Positions 1-6,327 of a DNA stretch of 16,167 nt are shown piece after piece (the stretch's first letter is position 1; every line of letters begins with the position of its first letter). The notes beneath the pieces were generated by a model. That model did no database searches. It worked only from the letters and a program-made list of their open reading frames with translations, and had not been told where the DNA came from. Source of the DNA: DASSTY01 sp035760645 (GTDB taxonomy: Bacteria; Gemmatimonadota; Gemmatimonadetes; Gemmatimonadales; GWC2-71-9); the NCBI GenBank assembly GCA_035760645.1, contig DASTSO010000100.1:1-16167 (forward strand). The letters run 5' to 3'. Made by a program: the position numbers and the translations under genes.

Positions 1-890
1 GCGTCGTCGAAGATCATCTGCACGACGCAGAAGCCCTCGTCGATCGACTCGAAGAGCGAGCGGTACTTGCTCTCGCGCTCCCGGAGCGCGGCCGCCGTGC
101 GGTGCAGCTCGGTGACCTCGTGCACCACGCCGACGACGTGCACGATCCGGCCGTCCGGGCCCCGGGCCGGGCTCGCGCTCAGCGACGCCCAGACGGCGGT
201 GCCGTCGGGTCGCAGATAGCGCTTCTCGAGCGACACGCTCCCGCCGCCCGCGGCGATCCGCCGGTAGACGTCGAGGCTCGCGGCGACGTCGTCCGGGTGG
301 GTGACGTCCAGGCTCGAGAGCCCCAGCAGCTCCTCGCGCGAGCGGCCGACGAGGGTGCAGAAGCGGTCGTTCACCGTGACGAAGCGGCCGGCGAGGTCCA
401 CCACGAGGATCCCCGCCGCCGCCTGCTCGAAGAGGGCGCGCAGCCGCGCCTCGCTCTCCTCGGCGGCGGCCCGGCCCGCCTGCGCGGTCATGAGCGCCGT
501 GACGTCCTCCGAGCAGTGGAGGAGGTGCGTCACGGTGCCGGCCGCGTCGAGCACCGGGATCGTCGTCGCCCGCCACCAGCGCGTCTTGAAGCCGCCCCCG
601 GGGCTCGGGATGTCGTAGCGCTGGGCCGGGAGCGCGTGGGGGCCGCGGGTCGCGACCGCGAGCTCGAACGACTGCCGCAGCCGCGCCGAGCCCGCCCCCT
701 CCGGCTCGTCCGGCCGGTCGGGAAACGCCTCGAAGAGCCCGTGCCCCACCAGCGCCTCGCGGGGCCGCAGCGAGGCGTGGGCGTAGGCATCGTTGACGTC
801 GAGGATGCGGTAGGGCGGGCGCGGCTCGAGGACGACGTGCGCCGAGGGGAGCGCCGCGAAGAGGCTGCGGTAGTCGAGGGAGGCGGTCAC
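1..890 (-). CDS. Multi-PAS sensor protein (probable sensor histidine kinase), C-terminus beyond the left edge
   Basis: The minus strand is open from a GTG at 890 to the window edge, about 296 codons, with no stop. Three PAS units can be read. PAS1 is at about residues 5-135 and contains RILDVNDAYA and the QRYDIP stretch typical of first PAS domains in multi-PAS kinases. PAS2 is at about 146-265 (LFEQAAAGILVVDLAGRF, then a PAC-like RYLRPDGTAVW). PAS3 starts at about 276 (YRSLFESIDEGFCVV) and is cut off. There is no signal peptide or membrane segment in the visible part, so a cytoplasmic sensor is likely. PAS domains sense small ligands, redox state or light and pass the signal to an output domain. 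That output domain (histidine kinase, cyclase or other) is not in the window, so the kinase label is inference. The GTG at 890 was chosen because PAS1 begins right after it. No clear Shine-Dalgarno precedes it. An in-frame GTG at 971 would run through a hairpin and is less likely. Confidence 0.85.
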   Translation of the reverse strand, partial: MTASLDYRSLFAALPSAHVVLEPRPPYRILDVNDAYAHASLRPREALVGHGLFEAFPDRPDEPEGAGSARLRQSFELAVATRGPHALPAQRYDIPSPGGGFKTRWWRATTIPVLDAAGTVTHLLHCSEDVTALMTAQAGRAAAEESEARLRALFEQAAAGILVVDLAGRFVTVNDRFCTLVGRSREELLGLSSLDVTHPDDVAASLDVYRRIAAGGGSVSLEKRYLRPDGTAVWASLSASPARGPDGRIVHVVGVVHEVTELHRTAAALRERESKYRSLFESIDEGFCVVQMIFDD

Positions 891-915
891 CGTTCGAAGA
901 TAGTCCGGAACGGCA

Positions 916-958
916 ATGAGCCCCAGCGGGGCCGTCGGGCCGCCCCGCCGGGGCTCAT
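916..958 (-). terminator. Long GC-rich hairpin between the LVIVD gene and the PAS gene
   Basis: Arms 916-932 and 942-958 are complementary over 17 positions with one mismatch, which becomes a G-U pair in the minus-strand transcript. The loop is 9 nt. It lies 40 nt after the stop of the LVIVD gene and 26 nt before the PAS start, both on the minus strand, so it is placed to end the upstream operon. No U-tract follows, so intrinsic termination is not certain; it could also be an mRNA-stabilising or attenuating stem. Confidence 0.45.
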
Positions 959-973
959 CTGCCGAATTCACGT

Positions 974-987
974 GCGGGCGAGCCCGC
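974..987 (-). terminator. Short GC hairpin just after the LVIVD gene stop
   Basis: GCGGGC (974-979) and GCCCGC (982-987) are a perfect 6-nt inverted repeat around two bases. In practice it folds as a 5-bp stem with a 4-nt loop. It begins 10 nt after the minus-strand stop codon at 998-1000 and precedes the larger hairpin at 916-958. The two may act together at the 3' end of the transcript. Short GC stems are common by chance at this base composition. Confidence 0.25.
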
Positions 988-997
988 CGCTACTTCG

Positions 998-2761
998 TCA
1001 CTTCGCCGCCTTCGCCAGCGCCGTGATCGCCGCGGCCATCGCCTCGACCCGCTGCGAATCGGCGGCGCCCTTCGCGTCCTTCTTCACCGCGGCGGCCAGC
1101 TTCTGGAGCGCCGCGCGGCGCTTCGCGCCGCTCTGCTGCTCGGCGGCGTCGAGCGCCTGGGCGATCGCCGTGGTGCGCCGGGCGGCGAGGCCGTTGCCGC
1201 GCACGAGCTGGTCGAGGTAGGCGCGCACCACCGGGAAGGCGGCGGGCCACTCGATCTTCGGCTGGCTCTGCGGGTTGTACTGCGCGAAGCGCACCAGCTT
1301 CGCCGCCTCGAGCTCGTTCGCCGAGAGCAGGTCGCTCGGCACGAGCTCGAGGATGTCGAAGCCGCGATCGAGCTCGCTCGAGTAGATCAGGCCGTTCCAC
1401 CAGTACGCGCCCCACGAGCCGCCGATGGTGCCGAAGCGGCGGGTGGTGTCGCCGGGGGCGGCGGGCGCGTCGATCGGGCCGCGGTCGAAGTACGCCAGCT
1501 CGCGCGGATGGTCGGGATCGGTGAACTCCATCACGCTCACGCCGCCCTGGTACCAGCCCTGGACCATGATGTCGCGCCCGGGGACGGGGATCAGGCCGCC
1601 GTTGTGCGAGACGCAGTTCTCCTCGGCCGTCTGCGCCGCCGGGATCTTGAAGTAGGCGTGCTGCGTGTACTTGCCCTTCTCGATCGTGAGGACGGTGTTG
1701 CCGCCCATCTCCAGCATCGACGTGGCCTGGCACATCGGGCCGGTGCCGCCACCCCACTCGTCAGTGAAGACGACGCGCTTGCCGTCGTTGCTGAAGACGG
1801 CGGTGTGCCAGAGCGAGAAGTTCGTGTCGGCCACCGCGTCCAGCCGCTTCGGCTGCAGCGGGTTCGAGATGTCCACCAGCAGGCCGTGGCTCGCGCAGGC
1901 GCCGGCGAGGAGGTTCATCGCCGGATACGCCGTCACGTCGTGGCAGTTGCGCGGGCCGGTCGGGCTCGCGCGGCGCTCGGGGCGGCCCGCGGCGTGCGGC
2001 GCCGGCTCGAGGCCGGTGAAGATGCGCGCCCCCGTCACCACCTCCGCCTGCTCCGGATTGGCGAGCGGGACGCGGATCACGTCGAGCCGGTAGAGCGAGT
2101 TGGTCTCGTCGGCCGGGTCGGTGCCTTCCTTGCAGCCGGCGAGCTCGCTGTCGGGGCGCGCGCCCTGGTTGCCCGAGACGTAGACGTAGATGACGCCCTT
2201 GTCCTTCGGGTCCGGGACGATCGTGTGGGTGTGCGAGCCCTTGCAGGTCTGCACGTTCTTGATCAGCCGCGGCGCGGCGGGATTCGCGACGTCGTAGATG
2301 CGGACGCCGGCCATGTGGTCCTTCGGGTCCTGCACGCCGCCCTTGGCGCAGTCGTTCCGGTTGCCGCGGCCCTCGGCCGAGATGAAGAGGAGGTTGCCGT
2401 AGACCGAAGGATCGCCCTGCGCCGTGATGCACGCGACCACCGAGACCACCTTCGGCGCCTTGGGCTCGCTCACGTCCCACACCGTGAAGCCGGCGAAGTT
2501 GCCCTGGTAGACGTACTTGTCGCTGAAGGCCAGGTCGGAGTTGATGAACGTCAGGCCGCGCGCCGTGTCGAACTCGGCCGGCTTCGGCGCGGCCGCCACG
2601 AGGCGCATGTTCTGCGCGGCGACGCCGGCGTCGAGCCGGCCGGGCTTGAGCCCGCTGCGCGGATCCTGCTGACTGGGATAGCTCTGCGCGGCGAGGAGCG
2701 CCGGCACGAGGACGAGCGGCGCGGCGAGCGCGAACACCCTGCGGAACGAGCGGAGGTGCAT
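998..2761 (-). CDS. Secreted LVIVD-repeat beta-propeller protein
   Basis: The protein has 587 residues. Residues 1-26 are a signal peptide (basic start, hydrophobic core, ALLAAQ cleavage-like end), so it is exported. Repeated strands of the LVIVD type are visible: GFTVWDVSEPKAPKVV (91-106), GVRIYDVANPAAPRLI (152-167), LLVDISNPLQPKRL (294-307) and GVSVMEFTDPDHPREL (407-422). They are spread over residues 70-480, which fits a beta-propeller. Eight cysteines (111, 138, 173, 210, 273, 289, 344, 383) could form disulphides. A GSHTHT stretch (175-180) and WHT (318-320) add histidines. Residues about 505-587 are a separate Ala/Lys-rich helical tail resembling FIMAH-type C-terminal helices. The start at 2761 is fixed by the signal peptide and a GGAG 8-9 nt upstream; the frame is open further upstream, but that part overlaps the DUF305 gene. 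It lies 32 nt after the DUF305 gene, so the two are probably co-transcribed. The biochemical role of LVIVD proteins is not established. Confidence 0.85.
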   Translation of the reverse strand: MHLRSFRRVFALAAPLVLVPALLAAQSYPSQQDPRSGLKPGRLDAGVAAQNMRLVAAAPKPAEFDTARGLTFINSDLAFSDKYVYQGNFAGFTVWDVSEPKAPKVVSVVACITAQGDPSVYGNLLFISAEGRGNRNDCAKGGVQDPKDHMAGVRIYDVANPAAPRLIKNVQTCKGSHTHTIVPDPKDKGVIYVYVSGNQGARPDSELAGCKEGTDPADETNSLYRLDVIRVPLANPEQAEVVTGARIFTGLEPAPHAAGRPERRASPTGPRNCHDVTAYPAMNLLAGACASHGLLVDISNPLQPKRLDAVADTNFSLWHTAVFSNDGKRVVFTDEWGGGTGPMCQATSMLEMGGNTVLTIEKGKYTQHAYFKIPAAQTAEENCVSHNGGLIPVPGRDIMVQGWYQGGVSVMEFTDPDHPRELAYFDRGPIDAPAAPGDTTRRFGTIGGSWGAYWWNGLIYSSELDRGFDILELVPSDLLSANELEAAKLVRFAQYNPQSQPKIEWPAAFPVVRAYLDQLVRGNGLAARRTTAIAQALDAAEQQSGAKRRAALQKLAAAVKKDAKGAADSQRVEAMAAAITALAKAAK

Positions 2762-2793
2762 CGAGAGAGCTCCGGGTGACGAGGGAAGCGGGG

Positions 2794-3426
2794 TTACTTG
2801 CCGGTGGGAGGCAACTGGGCGAGCAGCGCGCGCATCGCGCCGATCTCGGCGGTCTGCACCGAGACGACGTCGTTCGCGAAGACGTTCGCGTCCACCTCCT
2901 GCGCGGCGCCGGCGGTGGCGAAGAGATCCTTGACCATCAGCAGCGCGCCCTCGTGGTGCCGGATCATCAGCTCGAGGTACGCGCGGTCGAACGCCGTACC
3001 GGCGGCGGCGGCGAGCGCGTCGAGCTCGGCCGCGGTGAGCATCCCCGGCATGTGCATGTCGCGCCACGCCGAGGTGTCGGGCACGGCCTGGCCGCGCCGG
3101 GCGAGCCACTCCTGCATGATGCGGATCTCGGCCACCTGCGACTGGTCGATCTTGGTGGCGAGCCGCTGCACGCGCGCGTCGGCCTGCCGCCCGGCGGCGA
3201 GGCGCGACATGTAGATCGCCTGGCCGTGGTGGGCGATCATCCCCTGCATGAACTCGACGTCGGCCGCGGTGTAGCCGGCGCCGGCGGGGATCGTGATCGG
3301 GGTGTGGGCCATGTGGTGGCCGTGCGCCGAGTCGTGCCCCTGGGCGGCGGCGGGCCGGGCGAGGAGCAGGGCCAGCGCGGCCAGAGCGGCGGTGACGGCG
3401 AGCGCGGGACGACGGACGGAGGTCAT
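2794..3426 (-). CDS. DUF305 family protein (CopM-like, His/Met-rich, exported)
   Basis: The protein has 210 residues with a signal peptide at 1-29 (ending ARPAAAQ), so it is likely periplasmic. Right after cleavage there is a His-rich stretch, HDSAHGHHMAH (31-41). The two DUF305 hallmark helices follow: FMQGMIAHHGQAIYM (59-73) and LELMIRHHEGALLM (151-164), with DMHMPGM (123-129) between them. DUF305 proteins form a ferritin-like four-helix bundle, and the cyanobacterial member CopM binds copper through such His/Met residues. Metal, most likely copper, binding is therefore inferred here. MTSVRR at 3426 is preferred over an ATG 11 codons upstream because it places the signal peptide at the N-terminus; no strong Shine-Dalgarno is visible. 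It is the first gene of the minus-strand pair with the LVIVD propeller, and the divergent upstream region holds a TCGG repeat and an AT-rich spot. Confidence 0.9.
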   Translation of the reverse strand: MTSVRRPALAVTAALAALALLLARPAAAQGHDSAHGHHMAHTPITIPAGAGYTAADVEFMQGMIAHHGQAIYMSRLAAGRQADARVQRLATKIDQSQVAEIRIMQEWLARRGQAVPDTSAWRDMHMPGMLTAAELDALAAAAGTAFDRAYLELMIRHHEGALLMVKDLFATAGAAQEVDANVFANDVVSVQTAEIGAMRALLAQLPPTGK

Positions 3427-3703
3427 GGGCCCGCCGGGGTCTCTATATGAAGGAAGCATCGGAGTCGGTCGGTCGGTCGGGTGGGCCGGGGGCGCCCACC
3501 GGGGGTGTCGAAGGGAATGTAACGTCTGTCGCGGCCCGGGCGAAGTCGACCACAGGACGCGCCGGAGCGCGGCGTGGCAAACCTGATGAGTCGGCGCTCG
3601 GCCCGAGATGTGTTACACCCTGAAACCGCTGTCGGCCGCGCCCCGTACGGTGCGGTGATCCGGCGCAGCACTCCCGCTCCTCATCCTCCCTCCCCCCGGA
3701 ACG
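3427..3703. promoter_or_regulatory. Divergent intergenic region between the DUF305 and ABC-transporter operons
   Basis: This 277-nt gap separates two divergent operons and must hold both promoters. On the minus strand, the only AT-rich spot, TATAGA (3442-3447), could be a -10 box for the DUF305 gene, but no good -35 is seen. On the plus strand no convincing promoter was found. The leader of the ABC ATPase is very pyrimidine-rich (3671-3697), with only a weak GGAA before the ATG. A tetranucleotide repeat lies at 3465-3480. No small gene is supported here. Confidence 0.4.
3465..3480. repeat. Four tandem TCGG units
   Basis: TCGG is repeated four times without interruption. It lies about 39-54 nt upstream of the DUF305 start, close to where a -35 element or operator would be. 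It may be a simple slippage tract or a binding site; the sequence alone cannot decide. Confidence 0.7.
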
Positions 3704-4639
3704 ATGCACCTCACCATCCGCGGCGTCTCCAAGACGTACCCCAACGGCGTGCGCGCTCTGCGGAACGTGGACCTCGAAGTTCCCCGCGGAATGTACGGCC
3801 TCCTCGGGCCCAACGGCGTCGGCAAGTCGACGCTGATGCGCACGATCGCCACGCTGCAGGAGCCCGACACCGGCTCGATCACGCTGGCCGCACCGGGGGC
3901 GGCCCCGGGGCAGGCCATCGACGTGATCCGCGAAAAGGACCGCGTACGCCGCACCCTCGGCTATCTGCCCCAGGAGTTCGGCGTGTACCCGAGCGTGAGC
4001 GCCGAGCGGCTCCTCGACCACTTCGCGGTGCTCGAAGGCTTCACCGATCGAGCCGAACGCCGCCGCGTCGTGGAGGCGCTGCTGCGGCAGACCAATCTGT
4101 GGGACGTGCGCCGGGAGCGGCTGGGCGGCTATTCCGGCGGCATGCGCCAGCGCTTCGGGATCGCCGTCGCCCTCCTCGGCGGCCCCTCGCTCATCATCGT
4201 CGACGAGCCCACGGCGGGCCTCGATCCCGCCGAGCGCGTGCGCTTCCTCAACCTGCTCAGCGAGCTCGGCGAGCAGGCCGTCGTCATCCTCTCGACGCAC
4301 CTCGTCGAGGACGTCGCGGAGCTGTGCAGCCGGATGGCGATCATCGACCAGGGGGAGATCCGGCTCGAGGCCGAACCGCTGGCCGCCGTCGCCGCGCTGC
4401 GCGGCCGGGTGTGGCGGCGCGTCGTGGCGAGGGCCGAGCTCCCCGACGTCGAGCGCCGCCACCGCGTGATCTGCACGAAGCTCCAGTCGGGACGCACCCT
4501 CGTGCACGTGTACGCCGAGGCGCTCCCGGGCCCCGACTTCGAGCCGGCGGAGCCGGACCTCGAGGACGTCTACTTCAGCGTGATGGCCGGCCACCTGGGC
4601 GCCCGCGCCGGGGGGGCGATGCCCCAGGCGGTGGCATGA
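3704..4639 (+). CDS. ABC transporter ATP-binding protein (ABC-2 type exporter)
   Basis: This 311-residue cytoplasmic ATPase carries all the expected motifs: Walker A GPNGVGKST (35-43), Q-loop Gln90 (GYLPQEFG), signature YSGGMRQR (143-150), Walker B LIIVDE (163-168), D-loop GLDP (172-175) and switch His199. The C-terminal 100 residues (LEDVYFSVMAGHLG near the end) are typical of ABC-2/NatA-like ATPases. It powers the membrane partner encoded by the next gene, whose ATG overlaps this stop codon as ATGA (4636-4639), so the two are translationally coupled. The start at 3704 puts the first strand, MHLTIRGVSKTYPNG, at the normal distance from Walker A. The transported substrate cannot be read from the sequence. 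Confidence 0.92.
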   Translation: MHLTIRGVSKTYPNGVRALRNVDLEVPRGMYGLLGPNGVGKSTLMRTIATLQEPDTGSITLAAPGAAPGQAIDVIREKDRVRRTLGYLPQEFGVYPSVSAERLLDHFAVLEGFTDRAERRRVVEALLRQTNLWDVRRERLGGYSGGMRQRFGIAVALLGGPSLIIVDEPTAGLDPAERVRFLNLLSELGEQAVVILSTHLVEDVAELCSRMAIIDQGEIRLEAEPLAAVAALRGRVWRRVVARAELPDVERRHRVICTKLQSGRTLVHVYAEALPGPDFEPAEPDLEDVYFSVMAGHLGARAGGAMPQAVA

Positions 4640-6327
4640 CGGCGCTCGGCGAGGTGTTCCGCTTCGAGGTCGAGTACCGCCTGCGCCGGCCGTCGACCTG
4701 GGTGTACGCCCTCCTGCTCCTCGGGATGCCCTTCCTGATGATGCACGCACTCGGCGGGAGCCGATACCATCTCAACGCACCGGCGATGGTCACGAAGGCG
4801 TCGCTCGTCCTCGGCGGCGTCGGGCTGCTGGTGACCGCGGGCATCTTCGGCGATGCCGCCGCGCGCGACGTGCAGTCGCGCATGCAGGCCCTCTTCTACA
4901 CGTCGCCCCTCCCCGAGTCGCACTACCTCGGCGGGCGGTTCCTCGGCGGGCTCGCGGTGAACGCGGCCCTGCTCCTCGGCGTGCCGCTCGGGCTCCTGCT
5001 CGCGTCGGTGATGCCGTACATGCCGGCCGGGAAGTTCGGCCCGGTGCAGCCGGCGGCGTACGTGCAGGCGTATTTCCTCTATCTCCTCCCGAACCTGGTG
5101 GTGGTCGGCGCGTTCATGTTCGCCGCCGCGGCGCTCACGCGGCGCTCGCTCGCCACGTATCTCGGCGGCGTCGCGCTCTTCCTCCTCGGCACCATCGCTC
5201 CCGACCTCGGCGACGGCCTGTCCGGCCGGACGCTCTCGGCGCTCGTCGATCCGTTCGGCGCCCGCGCGGTGGCGCTGACGACGCGATACTGGACGCCGGC
5301 CGAGAGCAACGCACGGCTCGTCGGCTGGCCGGCGATCGTGCTCTGGAACCGCGCGCTGTGGCTCGCCGTCGCGGCGGGCCTGCTCGCGCTGCTCGTCGCG
5401 CGCTTCCGCTTCGCGCACCCGGGCGGGGCGGCGCGCCGCCGCCCGTGGCGCCGCCGCCCGTGGCGCCGGCGTCCGGTGGTCGACACGGTGCCGGACCGCC
5501 GCGCGCCGGTCGAGGCGCTGCCCGTCCCCGCCGCGGCGCGCTCGTTCTCGCCCGCGGCGCGGGTGCGGCAGACGCTCGCGGTCGCGGCGCGCGCGTGGCG
5601 CGAGATCGCGGCCACGCGCGCGTCGCTCGTGGTCCTCGCCGGCGCGCTCGCGTTCGTCTTCCTCTTCGGCTGGGACGTCGGCGCGGAGATCTACGGGACC
5701 GCCACCTGGCCCGTCACCCACCTGATCGCCGGCACGGTGCTGAGCGCGGCGCTCGCGCCGGTGATGGCGCTGCTCGTCGCCATCTACGCCGGGGAGCTCG
5801 TGTGGCGCGAGCGCGAGGTCGGGATGGGCGACATCGCCGCCGTCGCGCCCGTGCCGAACGGCGTCGTGCTCCTCGGCCGCTGCCTCGCGCTGGTCGCGAT
5901 GCTGGTCACGCTCCAGGCCGTGCTCATGGGGGCCGGCGTGCTGCTCCAGACGCTCCGCGGCTGGCATCGCTACGAGCTCCCCGTGTACCTCGAGCTCCTC
6001 TTCGGGATCAAGCTCGTCGACTACGTGCTCCTCGCCGCGCTCGCGATGGCGGTGCACGTCGTCGTGAACCAGAAGTACCTCGGCCACCTCGTGGTCGTGC
6101 TCTGGTTCGCGTCCACGCAGGTGCCGGAGCTGCTCGGCCTCCGCCACCACATGCTCGTCTACGGCTCGGACCCCGGATGGATCTGGTCCGACCTGAACGG
6201 GCTCGCGCCCTTCGCGGCGGGGCTCGTCTGGTTCAAGCTGTACTGGCGGCGTGGGCGCTCCTGCTCGCCGTGGTGGCGAGCCTGTTCTGGGTGCGCGGAC
6301 GGGAGGGCGGCGTTCGGGCGCGGCTGA
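4636..6327 (+). CDS. ABC-2 permease half of a permease/M1-peptidase fusion; reading frame broken by an apparent 1-base deletion
   Basis: As written, this frame encodes 563 residues. The first 537, up to FKLYW, are a genuine membrane protein. The last 26 (RRGRSCSPWW onward) are a Cys/Arg/Trp-rich frameshift tail with no membrane character. Hydrophobic segments lie at about residues 22-38, 54-72, 104-126, 147-167, 173-190, 238-256, 330-346, 362-386, 408-438, 457-477 and 483-500, plus one interrupted at 525-537. There are two permease-like halves of six segments each, joined by a long basic linker (about 261-325). A VWREREVGMGDIAA stretch (389-402) resembles the coupling region of other ABC-2 permeases. 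The hydrophobic segment broken at 6246 continues in the frame starting at 6249, which shows that this and the following entry were one gene. The natural protein would be about 1206 residues, the usual size of permease/M1-aminopeptidase fusions. The start overlaps the ATPase stop (ATGA). Confidence 0.85.
   Translation: MTALGEVFRFEVEYRLRRPSTWVYALLLLGMPFLMMHALGGSRYHLNAPAMVTKASLVLGGVGLLVTAGIFGDAAARDVQSRMQALFYTSPLPESHYLGGRFLGGLAVNAALLLGVPLGLLLASVMPYMPAGKFGPVQPAAYVQAYFLYLLPNLVVVGAFMFAAAALTRRSLATYLGGVALFLLGTIAPDLGDGLSGRTLSALVDPFGARAVALTTRYWTPAESNARLVGWPAIVLWNRALWLAVAAGLLALLVARFRFAHPGGAARRRPWRRRPWRRRPVVDTVPDRRAPVEALPVPAAARSFSPAARVRQTLAVAARAWREIAATRASLVVLAGALAFVFLFGWDVGAEIYGTATWPVTHLIAGTVLSAALAPVMALLVAIYAGELVWREREVGMGDIAAVAPVPNGVVLLGRCLALVAMLVTLQAVLMGAGVLLQTLRGWHRYELPVYLELLFGIKLVDYVLLAALAMAVHVVVNQKYLGHLVVVLWFASTQVPELLGLRHHMLVYGSDPGWIWSDLNGLAPFAAGLVWFKLYWRRGRSCSPWWRACSGCADGRAAFGRG
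5434..5478 (+). repeat. 15-bp tandem repeat encoding an RRRPW linker
   Basis: Two perfect 15-bp units (5434-5448 and 5449-5463) and a third degenerate one encode RRRPWRRRPWRRRP. This is at permease residues 267-280, in the loop joining the two membrane halves. The unit is a multiple of three, so copy-number change keeps the frame. The strong positive charge fits a cytoplasmic loop near the membrane. Confidence 0.8.
6244..6249 (+). other. Apparent single-base deletion (frameshift) in the permease/M1-peptidase gene
   Basis: The frame-1 membrane protein reads LVWFKLYW up to TGG at 6244-6246 and then loses sense. Inserting one G after 6246 (TGG GCG GCG TGG) restores YWAAWALLLAVVASLFWVRG and joins directly to the peptidase frame. 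The site is a short G run, where a base may have been dropped in sequencing or assembly, or it may be a real mutation or a programmed -1 shift. Confidence 0.85.

Noticed and set aside
1508..2779. 423-codon plus-strand frame opposite the LVIVD gene
   Set aside because: The product is Arg/Val/His-rich without motifs, while the minus strand has a signal peptide and LVIVD repeats.
3570..3590. TGGCAA near a downstream TGATGA as a sigma-54 promoter
   Set aside because: The -12 GC at the required spacing is GA, so the consensus fails.
3574..3640. CTGATGAG followed by GAAAC, resembling the conserved core of a hammerhead ribozyme
   Set aside because: The bases between the two boxes do not form a stem II that closes next to both boxes, and no cleavage-site GUC with flanking stems could be placed.
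4570..6150. Long minus-strand open frame opposite the permease
   Set aside because: Charged, low-complexity product; a shadow of the high-GC permease coding strand.
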